A DNA stretch of 64,000 nucleotides from Danio rerio (taxonomy: Eukaryota > Chordata > Actinopteri > Cypriniformes > Danionidae): positions 27,203,501-27,267,500 of the forward strand of contig NC_133183.1 of NCBI RefSeq assembly GCF_049306965.1, written 5' to 3'. Every line of letters begins with the position of its first letter. Position 1 is the stretch's first letter. This document shows, one piece after another, positions 34,022 to 46,603 of this stretch. A model generated the notes under the pieces. The model did no database searches. It saw only the letters and a program-made list of their open reading frames with translations, and was not told the DNA's origin. Both the position numbers and the translations under genes were made by a program.

Positions 34022-37000
34022 ATGGAAAGTGCTCCTGAAAACAAAAGGTCACCAATAGCAAATTACGAGTATAAAGTGGAGCAACGTGCCATGAAGCACA
34101 GAGAAATCAGCCACCGGAATAACACAACGACATGTCGCAGTCCCACCAGAGATCTGGACACAAGGCAGATGAAAAATGAACTGCATCTCAAAAGACAGTC
34201 TGAGTTCTTCAAAAGAAGACCTGTGGACCATGGTACATGCTCACTGTTATCTCCAGTGCCAAGGCGCAGATACCCAAGGGAAACCCTGCATGCCACACAG
34301 CATATGACGCACACCTTAACGTCAATCAGACGGCCCTTGATAACAAGTCAAAATGTAAAGCTTCAGAGAGATGGCATAACCTTGGCAAAGCAGGTACAGA
34401 GTTACCATTGTCCTGTTACTGATTGCTGAACAGATTTTCTAGTTTACGCTCAGATTTTCTGGGTTCCACGTTTTTGGTCCCACAACAAACCTTTAAGTGA
34501 ACAGCACTTTATAGAATAATTCTTACACTCTAAAAATGCTCAATCAGCCCAAATTTGGTTATATAGACAAACCCAACCATTAGATTATAAATTAAATTTA
34601 AAAATGTAACCCAGCAGTTGGGTTTGTTCATATTTTATAAGCATTTTAAGGTTAACCAACCCTGCATTTTAATAGTAATCAGTTCAATTTTAACAATTAA
34701 ACAATCCAAGGAATATTTTTACACCATAAATTACCTTTTGTTGAATAGAAAGGGTTAAATGGACTATTTATCAATGACTATTTATAAGAGGAATCTATTT
34801 TTTAAGAGAGTGGCTGATGTGACTCAAATAATAGCTACTCATTTTGAGCTGTAAATTAAAGTAATTGTAATGAATTATTTGGATGATCCTCTGTCTGAGA
34901 CATCGTCAACTAGTAAACATTAGTAGACTGTTTACTTAATATTTGCTGACACTTTATTTACTGTAAATTGTCTCCCAAGAGACATTCTGCTATCTACTAT
35001 CTTTGCACACACATGCCAACTTATTCTCCCAGCCCTCACTGTCTAAAGCTACTTAGTCAACAGAATGTCTAAAGGGGTCCATCAAAAGTGTAACTGAAAA
35101 AGTGGCATATTGCTTGCATCCTCATATTACCAATGAAATCAAATGTCTAAATTCTAAAGGTCTCTACATCTTTCAAGAATGAGGAAAATGAGCTGAGATC
35201 AGATGTATGGGAAATTCCGGGCCTCAGTTCTGTTCAGCTTCGGGGGAAAGTGAAAAAGGAGCGAGGTAAGTGGAATTTATAATCAATGACCAAAATCAGG
35301 CCCTAACGTGGCTTTAATTAAAGCAGATACTTGCATCCAATTCTATTGATTCTAGCAAAACATTTAAAAACATGTGTTTTTTTCTCTAAAAAGCATTCAA
35401 AAGTGTTTTGTATTGTGTGGCAGGACATGCCATAATATATATTAGTTATAATAATAATGTACGTTTGTGTTTACAGTTCTCCTTAAAGACATTACTCAGC
35501 TCTCAAACTTCCAGAAGACATTACAGACGGCCAGCATTCAGACTGAGTGAGTTCCTTCATATTGCTTTTTACTATATTTTCTGCTCAAAGTTTTACAGAC
35601 AGTCTGCCCTTGGGGTTCAATATGTCAAAATCCTAAATTCAACCATATTGCATCAGTTTTATAAATATTAATACTGTAATATTCACTCTGTTCTTTCAGG
35701 TCTGGATTCGTTACCGTCAAAGAAGCGGTAAGGAATATGCTGCTTATTAAAAAACTTGTTATTCTCAGATACATTGTAAAAAAAAAAAGGTTGCATACAT
35801 GCACACTATTTTATTCATTAATACAGCAATTCATATGTTTAATGTTTGTTTTTTTCTTCAGGATGTTAACCAGTTGACTGACTACTTAGAGGTATGGGAA
35901 ACGATAGCATTAGCATTCATATTTTAAAACCAACTCTTCTGACTTACTTTGAAATAAGTAACTGATATTATGAAATCTGACATCTCCATGCAGGAGGCCT
36001 TACAAAGAGAGGAGGCTCTTAAAAAGAAGCTCTCCAACCTCCAGAAGAGTGCCGCTACATTACTGCACTCTACAGAGCTCCTCTGGAAGGTATATTATTA
36101 AACTACTTCCTGCTGAAACCCAGCAGCATTATTCACGCAAAGACCTGCCTACAGTCTAATATCAATAATCTAATACATTGAGCGTTAGAAATCAAGATGA
36201 AGAACATAATCAGCTACGTGTGGAGTTGAGTGTTTTAAAAATGGACAGCTCTTATTGGTCAGTTTTCAATTACTCATGCAGTGTTGTCGTTCTGCACAAT
36301 GCTGTCTCCAGCAATGGCAGTGTTTCCTGGTTTGATAACATAAGTGTTGTAGACAGCGTTTGGGGGATGGTCATGTGGTTGACAGCATTCGGCTCCTTAT
36401 GGCTTGTTCAGAAAAATATAAATGTTTTTTTTTTTCTTTTTCACAAATGATATGGAGAGAGGTGTAGGTGTCAGAGAGAAGTGTGTTTGCATTGCAGGAA
36501 TGCTTCAAACTCACCCACACCAAAACTGTTACATTGTTCCATACTGAACACACGGAGCACACTCATATCTCTCAAGAGAGTATAAACAAAGTCTCTTTAA
36601 GTATTCTATAGTCTTTGCTATGTAGCAAACAATATAGAATTGTACAGACAATTTATATTTTGCTTTTAACAAAATCTGAGGATGGCAGTTATGACACAGG
36701 ATGCAGTATGTACAAAAACTCTGCATGTAACAAAAACTCTTGTTTCAGTGGTTGTCTCACTAGTGCACACACACATTTCCTTTTCCTCCCACAGACACGC
36801 TGTGATGAGGACGTGTTGAAGAGTAAGATTAAAGCTCTTGAGGCTCAACTGCAGGTCTGCATCAAGGTAAAACGGCAACGCCGCATTTCTGCAACAGCTC
36901 AAGCGCATGCTGTGAGAATTACAATGCGAAAAATGTGTTCAAAACAAATATAAATTACTTTTTTGAATCTTTTACCATCAAAGCACTTCAAATCAGATCA

Positions 37001-40000
37001 CAAACTAAAGTTGATTAAAATATTTTTATGCATTTAAAAAACTGGTTTGTACGAATGGCAAAAGTTGGTTGTAAAAAATTCAGGCCCTTCAAAAAACTAA
37101 AAACAGAGATGCAATTTGTCATTTTTCAGAAGATTCCTCAGGATGGAGTGAAAAGGATAGTGCTGAAGATGGAAAAACAGAGGGAGGAGTATGAAAAGAA
37201 GGCTCTGAAGGCTATTCATAGGGCAGAGAATGAGAAGGCAGAAGCTCAGAGCAGGTCGGAGTACCTACAGGTAACAGCCAAATGCAGAGGTCAAAATGTT
37301 TCAACAATTAATGTGTGCAATGCCAACAATAACATCATAATGGTACCATAGCAAAGAGGCCATACGTTTTCCACTTTCCAAAACCTTTTCATTCAATGTT
37401 CCATGCTGGTGGAATGATATTTCCATTCACACACAGGTTCACTTGTATCCTTCAATCAACAATTAAAAACCCATCTCTTCCAAGAGCACCTTAACCCTGA
37501 TGAATAAAGCCAAGACCACATGTAGAAACACTTTCTCTACCCCCGTCTATAAACATTCATTCATTACTTTTCTTTTCAGCTTAGTCCCTTTATTAATTAG
37601 GGGTCACCACAGCGGAATAATCTGCTAACTTACGTAGCAGATGCTCTTTCAGCCGCAACCAAACACATATTTGCAATCTGAGACTGCATATCTCAGACTT
37701 GCAATGTCAGACACAATGCATTCAGTGGAGCTACTGATGTTACTGTGAGGAGTAGGGTTAGGTATGCGCGTTTAAAGCATTACATGCAACTGCACCCGGT
37801 CTGCATCCAGACGCCTCTCAATGAACCATTAATAGTGGCTTCATCCTATATCACATTTTCAGCTACTATTTTTTGGCAAAGATCAATATATTGCAGACGA
37901 ATTATGTCTGAATTCACATAAGGCAATAGGCAAAATGTAGCAAATTCTATATTCACCTTATTCTGCAACGTGGAAGTAAACTCATCAATTGTTGTAGGAG
38001 TTCCGATTCATTTGCCTATTGGGGAAATAACTAGGAGTAACAAACACCATATAATGGTAAATCTACTTCCTCAGCCAACAAAAGTTTTTAGGACAATACA
38101 TTAAATAATAAAATAGGAAAAGCAGCATAATGGAGCAGTTTTTATGGCTTCAAATCAGTGAAAGGGATTAAGACCAGAAGTCCGGAGCCAATAAGGTTAC
38201 AATGGCTGCACCCACTCATACGGGAAAAAATAAGCTCAACACAACAGAAACTTTTTATGACAATAAGGTCAAGGCAGAAGATTTATGAAACAGTAATGAA
38301 GCAGTACAACTAATGCTGGTCAACACACAAAATGTAATATGTATTCAAGCCCATAGACCACTCACTGACAAAGGTCCAGAATTTGTCCCAAACATTGACT
38401 CGTTTGTCCTATTTAGACTTAAATAGCGAAAAATAAACCATCAAAAAAGCCTTTAAGAACAAGCGGATTGAGGAAAGTTGAATATGCTGGCCAGTTTGTT
38501 ATGTGCCTAATAATTGACAATAGGCTACAGATGTTAATCTGAAACTTTAACAGATTTGTTTTCTAATGATATATGATGTAATATATTTGTATTTTAAAAA
38601 TAAGTATTTATTCATATTTCTTTATTGTAACTTTTTAGCAAATATTTTGGGACATTAAAACATTTGGTTATGTGACCATCCCATAAGCTAATATACCAAA
38701 AATAGTGCTTAAAATGTCACTAAAATGCAAATAGAAATTAATTAAATGAAATAGAGAAAATGCAGTGAACAAATGCAAAAAGGTCCACATTTTGAGAAAA
38801 AAAGAACCACCCTTTTCTCCAGGCTGGCTACGGACTTGGTATATACTATTCAGAATATGGAATTTTAGCTGTCACAAAACACTTACCTGTAGGACAATCT
38901 CTTTTATATTTCGTTAGTGAGACTTATCATAGCATCTATATACTGATACTCTCTGATTATTCGAAGTACTTCTTTTATCCTGCCTTCTAAGTCACTTTGG
39001 ATAAAAGCATCTGCTAAATGAGTTCATGCAAAAGTATTAAAAATGATGCAGTTGCAGCCATTCACTGTCTTGTTTTTCTATGAATTAGGCATTTTAAACA
39101 AACCATTTGGTTGAATTATTCAGTGAATCACTGAAGACAGATAATGTGTCTGAAATTAAGTTCTGCATACTACATACTACATATAAATCTTAACATATTT
39201 TTTGACCGCTGAGTGGAATGTACCAAATGCACCATCACATGAGCTTCCTGCATCAGTTGCATCACTTTACTTACATTCATACATTGTCTCGTGTGGCTTC
39301 ATATAATTGTAAAGTGCCCATCAAATATGCACTTAGCAGAAGTAGGTCATTGTTATAAACTATTTAGCAGGCAAGTGTGTGATTTTTTTGAATGCACCCA
39401 CTGGTGGCTTTAGTGTCATATTTGTCCATAATATGCCTAAACCAGCACAAAAAAAATTTTTTTTAATTAAAAAATTAATATTTTTTTCAAATTTAAATAG
39501 AATTTCTTGTCATTATAGCTCACCCACGTAAAATATATGACACAAAAGTCTGCCTAATATGAGAACTCCTAGCTGTAATCCCATTGTAATTCCCACTGTT
39601 TTTTTCCTCTCCTGCAGGGGGCGCTGCAGACATCACAGTCAGAGTCTCAGCACTGGCAGAGGCTGTGTGAGGAGCTGAGAGAGAGCTCCAGTCAGATGAA
39701 AAAGAGACAAGATGAGAGCACTGATCAAATGCTGCAGCTGCAGGGACATTTAGAGGTATAGCAAAACCACTGTAACAAACAATGATGACAGTCTTGAGTG
39801 ACATAAAGCACATCAAAGAAGCTGACACACCACAAGAATGTGGTCAACTTGCTTTCATCACAGGCGATCAGAAAATCCAAGAATGTATCATAATATACTT
39901 TGTGATGAATATCATTTCTTTAACAATTTTTTTGTTATTAAAACAGGCAGATATTATCCCTGCTCTGAGACATTGAGACATTGACATAAAAAATATGTCA

Positions 40001-43000
40001 AAAATGCTTAGCCTAGCAATTTAACATCTATTTGACATAAAATTTAATTAATCTTAAAGCTTAAATTTCAAATTACAACTTTACACTGAATTCTGTGTCT
40101 CTTTAATGCATGCAAATTACCTCGATGTCTAACACTGAGCTAACGTTGGTGTCAAAAACATGTCGAAAATCAATATTAGATGTCAATTTGATGTTGCTTT
40201 GGCGATCAAATTGATTAAAAATTTTGGCTTTTTTTTTTTTTTAATCTCATATTGACGTCAAGGTGCCTGCTGGGATGTATGTCAGTGGCTGAATGCACTG
40301 ATGTGTTTCATTTTATTGTTGTGTAAATGTTTGTGCAGCGTTCTGTGGGCCAGGAGGAGATGCTGAGGAAACAGAGCGAATCTCTTGAGCAGGAACGAGT
40401 AGAGCTTCATTCCTGCATCTCAGAGCTGCAGGAGGAAAACCTCACACTGAGAGAGTATCTACAGGAGCTTACAGGTTCACCTCACATCTGTGCAGATCTT
40501 TCATTTAATGTAGCTTCATACGTCTTTATACGTCTCTCTCTTTCTCTTTCTCACACACTTAAAGGAAACAACCATGAGGGGTGGAACAGTAGCACAGAAA
40601 CACACGAAGAAGTTTCAGTATTGGACCAGCTCTTGCGAACAGATAACAGCCCAGCAAGACATCTGAGAGATGCAGAACACAGACTCAGAGCTAAAGAAAA
40701 AGAGGTAAAGATCTGCCACTGAAATAGGTGGCCACTATTTAGCATCTTTAACTATATAAAAATAAATTGGGAAGCTTTAACTTCTGCACATTGTACTCCA
40801 TGTGCCACTGCATTTTGTGACCCTAGACCACAAAACCAGTCTAGTATATTTTTAGCTAATCATATCATATGGGTCACACGTCACACAACATGTGGTTCAA
40901 AATGATAGATTTTTTTTTTTTTCAAAAAACATTAGTGTTTAAAGTAAAGATTATGTTCTGTAAAGATATTTTGTCAATTTCCTATTGTTGATATTTCAAA
41001 ACCCTATTTTTGATTAATAACACATGCATTGTTATAGCTTAATCTGTACAACTTTAAAGGCGATTTTCTCAATATTTACACAAAAAAGTAAATAGTTGTA
41101 TCTCAGCCAAATATTGTCCTATAAAATAAATAAATGGAAAGTTTCTTTATACAGCTTTCATATTACACACACACACTTATACAGCTATCTTTTTGGGGAA
41201 TTCTCATAGATGTATAATTTTTATACTGTACAATTATATGTACTGTATGTATAATAATTATAATAGTTTTACAAAATCATTATGTAATTTACATTATTTA
41301 AATATATATTTAGGGGCAGCACGGTGGCTCAGTGGTTAGCACTGTCACCTCACAGCAAGAAGGTTGCTGGTTTGAGTCCTGGCTGTGTCAGTTGGCATTT
41401 TTATGTGGAGTTTGCATATTTTCTCTGTGCTGGTGTGGGTTTCCTCCAGGTGCTCCGGTTTCCCAGACAGTCCAAAAACATGTGCTATAGGTGAATTAAA
41501 TAAACTAAATTGGTTGTAGTGTATTGTTGTGAATGGTTGTGTATGAATGTTTCCCAGTATACTGGGTTTAGGATGTAAGGGCATCTGCTGTGTAAAAGAT
41601 ACGCTGGAAAAGTTGGTGGTTCATTCCGCTGTTGCAACCCCTGATGAATTAAGGGACTAAGCTGAAGGAAATTGAAAAAACGAATGAATGATCAGTACTT
41701 TTTTCTTTTACAGAACGTTTGAAAATACTGAAATTCTGGAGTACTTTTATTTGAATAGAGTAAATTTATCACATGATCTGTACCTTTACTTGACTATATT
41801 TAATTGCTGTGCTTTGCCCATGAGTTCATGGCATGTTTAAAAGTTGCTTTTATTGCATTTTATTAATAAAAATAAATTTTATTATTTATTTTTTTATTGG
41901 AAAAACGTCACAATGTTTCTTGTGTTGTTTCCCATAAAGATAATAGATTTGTATGCATGTAAGAAACGTGTTTCAAATATTTACATAATCTAAAGTGGCA
42001 AAAAAATCCTTATTCCATGTTGTGTGACTGTAAAATGGTAGCATAGTCTATCTAAATAATCATTTAAGATGGAGGAAAACTCCTAAACTTTTCTTACTCT
42101 TTTGCTCTATCAACTAAAGACTATGGGAGAAAGAGTTCTCACACAAAGCCCCCATATTATGGAATGGTCTTCCACTTTATGTCCAAAACGCACTACTGAA
42201 TAAAGTTTAATTAAGGGACATATATTTAAGCTTGCTTTTAATTGTATGCATTTTGTTTTTGTTTTTTTATTTCGTACTTTTTGAATTTTTTTTATTTTTT
42301 GTTGCACTTTTTTAAACACTTGTGGCTTTTAGATTTTTAGAAAAATGCATTACAAACCAAATGCATTATTATTATTCATTTATTAAAACATTAAAATAAA
42401 CATTAAATAGAAATAAAAATAAAATATATATTCTGTCAAAAACATACTGTTCTAAAAATCATTAGCTTTCTCTCAGAAACATTATAATTAGATGCCGTGT
42501 AACCGGTCCTCATTTGTTGGCAGTGTATGGAGCTGCAGGCAGATCTTGAGGCTTTGGAGCAGGAGTGTTACGGCTATCAATCTAGACTGACCCAATGCAG
42601 AGAAGAAATGAACTCAATGGCCACACGCCAGAAGAAGAGAAGGGTGAGACACTACAAACTACATACAACCCTCACTTCAGTCTGCTTTCTATTTCGATTA
42701 TTTTGTGCATGCCTTATATTCAGATTAAACCAGTGATACATCATACTCAACACCCTTCACACTTCATCTCCATTTCGATTGGTTTCTCAATACCATCAAT
42801 AATCCCCCCCCTTCACTTATCTCTTTGTACAGAGTGGATGTTGTAGGTCGTGGCTGTGTATGTGTGTGCTCTTACTGATCCTGATGGCCATGGTGTTGGC
42901 GGTGCTTTGGTTTTATCATCCGCCTATAAGAGAACAGCTCCGCCATCTTTACTCTGAGCTGGAGGAACGTTTGGAGGACTACCTTATACTGACAGCATCC

Positions 43001-43033
43001 ACTCGCAACAGATTCTGCTTTAGACCTGTGTGA
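34022..43033 (+). CDS. traf3ip3: TRAF3-interacting JNK-activating modulator (T3JAM)
   Basis: Thirteen coding exons, 543 aa (human 551): 34022-34393, 35178-35265, 35477-35546, 35700-35727, 35862-35891, 35994-36089, 36795-36866, 37130-37270, 39618-39755, 40339-40474, 40565-40704, 42524-42643, 42833-43033. All junctions are GT-AG and frame is kept. The N-terminus is basic ([24 protein letters not shown]), like human [36 protein letters not shown] matches human EIIQLSDYLKEALQRELVLK; a long coiled coil follows to about residue 475. The tail has one membrane segment, about 484-505 ([20 protein letters not shown]). The human protein binds TRAF3 through the coiled coil and acts in lymphocyte and innate signalling at membranes. 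Unlike human, about 38 residues follow the membrane segment. SLMAP is the related family; the N-terminal match favours traf3ip3. Confidence 0.92.
37388..37530 (+). mobile_element. LINE 3'-end fragment, piece 1
   Basis: The sequence CATGCTGGTGGAATGATATT then CCCATCTCTTCCAAGAGCACC resembles the final RT-region codons of fish non-LTR elements (W-N-LP ... K-HLF pattern), with frame breaks. A matching 3' tail lies at 38880-39025, so the element is probably split by later inserts. Confidence 0.5.
37555..37680 (-). repeat. DANA SINE, copy 5 (partial)
   Basis: Only the 3' third is present, reverse strand: TTCAGCTTAGTCCCTTTATT, GGGGTCACCACAGCGGAAT, CAGATGCTCTTTCAGCCGCAACC. Confidence 0.85.
37681..38879. 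other. traf3ip3 intron, mostly unclassified repeat-like sequence
   Basis: No exon seen. 38770-38840 (GCAAAAAGGTCCACATTTTG, AAAGAACCACCC) is an inverted, diverged match to 43740-43800, so at least part is a dispersed element. Confidence 0.4.
38880..39025 (+). mobile_element. LINE 3' tail, piece 2
   Basis: Ends with AAGTCACTTTGGATAAAAGC then ATCTGCTAAATG, the very common tail motif of fish non-LTR retrotransposons. Confidence 0.6.
40130..40275. repeat. Dispersed repeat related to 9950-10275
   Basis: Contains GATGTCAATTTGATGTTG and ends CAAGGTGCCTGCTGGG, like the copy at 9950-10275. Confidence 0.45.
40825..41165 (+). repeat. Ancient dispersed repeat beginning ACCCTAGACCACAAAACCAG
   Basis: Landmarks ACCACAAAACCAGTCT, AACTTTAAAGGCGATTTTCT and TCAGCCAAATATTGTCCTAT match a repeat I recall as abundant across ray-finned fish. 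Non-coding; class uncertain. Confidence 0.6.
41313..41690 (+). repeat. DANA SINE, copy 6 (near full length)
   Basis: Starts GGGGCAGCACGGTGGCTCAG and has the tRNA-like boxes (GTGGTTAGCACTGTC; GGTTTGAGTCC), then GTGCTCCGGTTTCCCAGACA and GGGACTAAGC. Clearest tRNA-type promoter of the copies in the window. Confidence 0.93.
41700..42500. other. traf3ip3 intron, weak LINE-like trace
   Basis: A short stretch near 42110-42200 (AGGGAGAAAGAGTTCTCACA-like, then TGGAATGGTC) could be another decayed non-LTR element. Otherwise AT-rich with nothing supported. Confidence 0.3.
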
Positions 43034-43730
43034 CAACAGCAAAATCAAGTGGCTAATAGAGAATTCTTGTGCATATTTATATTTTATAGTTATTATTTTA
43101 TGTTTCTAATGGATTGTGTATTTTTTCAAGTCAAGACTTGAAGTACTTCTTTGCATTAGTAGCCAAGTATTAGTATTAATGGAAGCTCATGTCTGTCACA
43201 AGGTTAAAAAAAGGTAATTGCGACATTTTATTTCAGCTTTTATATTACAAAGAAAAAATTACACTTCTGTGATTATATACTCTGAATTATGAGTTTACAT
43301 CTTTAACTTCTGAATAACTTCACATCTTTCACAAGTTAATAAGCTTACTAGCAATTTTAGATTATCTATAGACCATTTCAATGTGGCGATGTCACTGGCC
43401 CAAGAACATTTCCTTGTTGTCAAACTATTTTGTAACTGTAACAAGAGGCAATTTAATTATTTATTAATATTGAAACAGCTATCATAACAGTATTTATCAA
43501 TATGTGAACATTTTGGATTCTTGGAAACTTTAGAAATTAAAAACGTAATACAGGAAATAGGTTAGGACCATTGTTATTGTTTACATCACTTATCCCCCCT
43601 AACTTTTTTTATCAGAATTATGAGTTTACGTTTCACAATTGTTATATTTTCACATTTTGAGTAATTAAATTAGAATTGTGACTATTTCTAGCAATAGCAA
43701 ATTTTACTTTAGACTTTTTCATCAGAATCA
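43034..43730. other. traf3ip3 3' UTR and flanking DNA
   Basis: No canonical AATAAA stands out right after the stop. AT-rich sequence with variants such as ATTAAA near 43536. The transcript end is unresolved. Confidence 0.35.
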
Positions 43731-44024
43731 GGCCTGTAGCCAGTCTATTGAAGGGGGTGGTTCTTATTTCTGAAAAAGTGGACCTTTTTGCAGTTATTCA
43801 CCTTATTTTCTATTCAATTATGCATTTTAGTGACATTTTAAGAACTAATCTTTGCTGGATCAGCTTGTCGGATGGTGATCATAACCACACTTTCTTGATG
43901 ACCCAAAAATATTTCCTACAATTTGTGCTCACCTTACTATTTTACAACAAAGTAATTATTTACAAATGTAGATTTTAAACTGTTTTGTAATATTTTGTTT
44001 CATTTAAAATTTATAAGATATTTA

Positions 44025-44252
44025 AAGGCAATGCGGTGATGCAGTGGGTAGCGCTGTCTTTTCTGTGTGGTGTTTGCATGTGCCCCCCATGTTCGTGTGG
44101 GATTCTTCTGGGTGCTCCGGTTTCCTCCACAGTCCAAAGACATGTGGTATAGGTTAATTGGGCAGGCTAAATTGTCCGTAGTGTATGAGTGTAAATAAGT
44201 GTGTGGATGTTTCCCAGTGATGGGTTGCAGCAAGAAGGCCATCTGCTGCGTG

Positions 44253-44258
<6 letters not shown>
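44025..44258 (+). repeat. DANA SINE, copy 7 (3' truncated)
   Basis: GGCAATGCGGTGATGCAGTG at the head, then GGTGCTCCGGTTTCCTCC and GATGGGTTGCAGCAAGAAGG; the tail is replaced by CA and TA dinucleotide runs. Confidence 0.88.
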
Positions 44259-44259
<1 letters not shown>

Positions 44260-44289
<30 letters not shown>

Positions 44290-44305
44290 TCATATACACT
44301 CGTCT

Positions 44306-44398
<93 letters not shown>

Positions 44399-44407
44399 CA
44401 TATACAC
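44260..44407. repeat. (CA)n and (TA)n compound microsatellite
   Basis: (CA)n at 44270-44290, then TA from about 44308 to 44386, then imperfect CATATA. The long alternating frames across it are artefacts. Confidence 0.95.
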
Positions 44408-45689
44408 ACACACAACATATGTAGCATAAACATATAAACAAGAGATGACAATACTCAGCCAGTGTCATAAATATATAGGTTATCAATAAAGTTGAAGATT
44501 AACAAACTTAAAATACTAAATTGTAAGGATTTAAACTGTAAATTAATCCAGTTTTATAAGTATTGTTATGCGATTAGCATTTAAAAAGAATGAATAAAGA
44601 AATGTGAAAAAATATATATTTTTAAATACAAATTTATTATCATTCATCAATTAAAACAAATAGGAATCTGGTAAAATTGGTTTTAAAATAAAAACTGTAG
44701 CCTTTGGGCTAATAAAAAAAAAACTGGCCAGCTCGTTCAACTTTCAGAATTTGGCCACTTGAATAATTAAAATTGAAAACTGTCTTAAAGCCTTCTTCTA
44801 TCTATAATTTTCACAATTTATGATGGAATAGCAGTCAAAAATGGGATAAATGAGCTTATATAGGGGTCAACTTCTGGACTTTTTTAGTGGGTATAGGTGG
44901 GTCTTTCGAACCACTTGAACCCCTTCGGGCAACAGGCCTGAGAAAGATGTTTTTTCCCCACACAATTCTGCATTTATTAGATTTTTTGTGATTTCGATTT
45001 ACTCAAACATTTTTAAAAAATTCTTAGATATCTGACTTTATTTCATGCAATTATGAGTTTATATCTCAAATTCTGTTTTTGTCTTCTAAGAAATAACCTT
45101 TTTTCCTCAATTTTAAGATTTCTAGCAATTCTGACTTTTAGCAATTTCTATATTTTTCCTCCTGATTAAATCATGATATTGAAGTTTACATCATGATATT
45201 GCACAATACAGTCACAATTGTGATTTAATAAACCAGAATGTGAGAAATAAACACGCAATTACCTTTTTTGTAAATTTTTCTGTGAAACAAGCTTCCATAA
45301 AAAAGGGACCAAACCTGTGTATAACTGGCTTTATATCACAAACCAAAGGTGATATAATGCCTTAATATCTAAATCTGTATCCCATATATAAATTGTACCA
45401 TTTATGATATTTATGATTTTAAAAACGGTACATTCCATTGTTCAAGCACAATTGTAAGTCTTGAACAATTTCTCTTTGTAAGCTTTGTATTTTGCCATAA
45501 GTATTAAATTGTATCTGTATTTCGAGCCGTGTCTTTGTTTCACTAAAAGATGATTTCCAGATAGGAGCCTGCGCTTCTTTTAGTTTGCAGCACACACTGA
45601 GAATAAAACAACAATACCATCCTGTTGAATGGCTGAAAAGCACATTGTCATGACAGGTGACTCTCTTTAGTGTTCCAGACTGACCTGCA

Positions 45690-45859
45690 CACTACTGGAG
45701 CTCTGACACAGCTCATTTAAACACATTCACACACTGCCCCTCCTCTTGCCCAACACAACTTTGCACCATGGTTTCCTGTGTAGAGATAACCCGAGACCAA
45801 TGAAAAAACATCCACTACAACTCTAGATCACTCAGAAAAGCTTGACAGGCATCTTACAG
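45690..45859 (+). promoter_or_regulatory. Possible non-coding first exon and promoter of the DNase I-like gene
   Basis: GC-richer than its surroundings and ends CATCTTACAG|GGTGAGTC, a plausible splice donor about 240 bp before the acceptor at 46098. A direct splice to the coding exon at 46099 would give a leader of about 20 nt before the ATG. Confidence 0.35.
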
Positions 45860-46120
45860 GGTGAGTCATTTCATATGCCTTTGTGGTAATGCATTTTCTG
45901 ATATGCTTAGAATGACAAAATACTTTTTGATGACTAAATTGCAGCAGAAAAATGATGCAAAACTGTAAGTGCTGTTCAAAAAATGTACAATATGACAGTG
46001 CTGTAAGCCTGAGGTTAAGATAAAGATATTTTCAAATTTGATTAATACTATTATTGTATTTAATATTGTGATGTTTCATCTCATGATTGTAATTTCAGGA
46101 ATTTCTAGAGGTTGTGATCA

Positions 46121-46519
46121 ATGAGGCCGCCTCTTCTGCTGTGTTTTATTGGACTGTGTTTGTGGACTTGTGTAATTTCCCTGAAGATCTGCGCCTTCAA
46201 CATCCAAAGCTATGGAGAAGCAAAGGCCAGCAATACTAGAGTTATGGAGATTTTGACAAAGGTACAAGTGTTTTTAGAGATTGCAAATTAAGTTTATCTT
46301 AAATGCTGGAAATTCTAAAAGCGTTTTGTACATTTCTAGATTATTTCTCGCTGTGACCTGAGTTTGATTCAAGAGGTTCGAGATTCTAGAGGAGAAGCCA
46401 TTTCTGCACTGTTGATGAGTCTGAACAGGTAAATATTACTTATATTAGTTTGTATTATTAGTTGTGTACACATATATACAGTGTGCAGCAAAAATGGGTA
46501 CACCTACTTTTGAAGTAAT

Positions 46520-46603
<84 letters not shown>

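Larger units (their letters stand above)
43735..44940. mobile_element. Dispersed element with CAGGCCTG ends, holding a DANA and (TA)n
   Basis: Left edge TCAGGCCTGTAGCC and right edge AACAGGCCTGAGAA bracket a block whose left part (GGTGGTTCTTATT, AAAAAGTGGACCTTTTTGCA) is an inverted relative of 38770-38840. DANA and TA inserts sit inside. Boundaries are tentative. Confidence 0.4.

Noticed and set aside
36178-36953. Extra traf3ip3 exons suggested by open frames at 36178-36450 and 36615-36793
   Set aside because: The flanking exons 35994-36089 and 36795-36866 join in phase and match human TRAF3IP3 without a gap.
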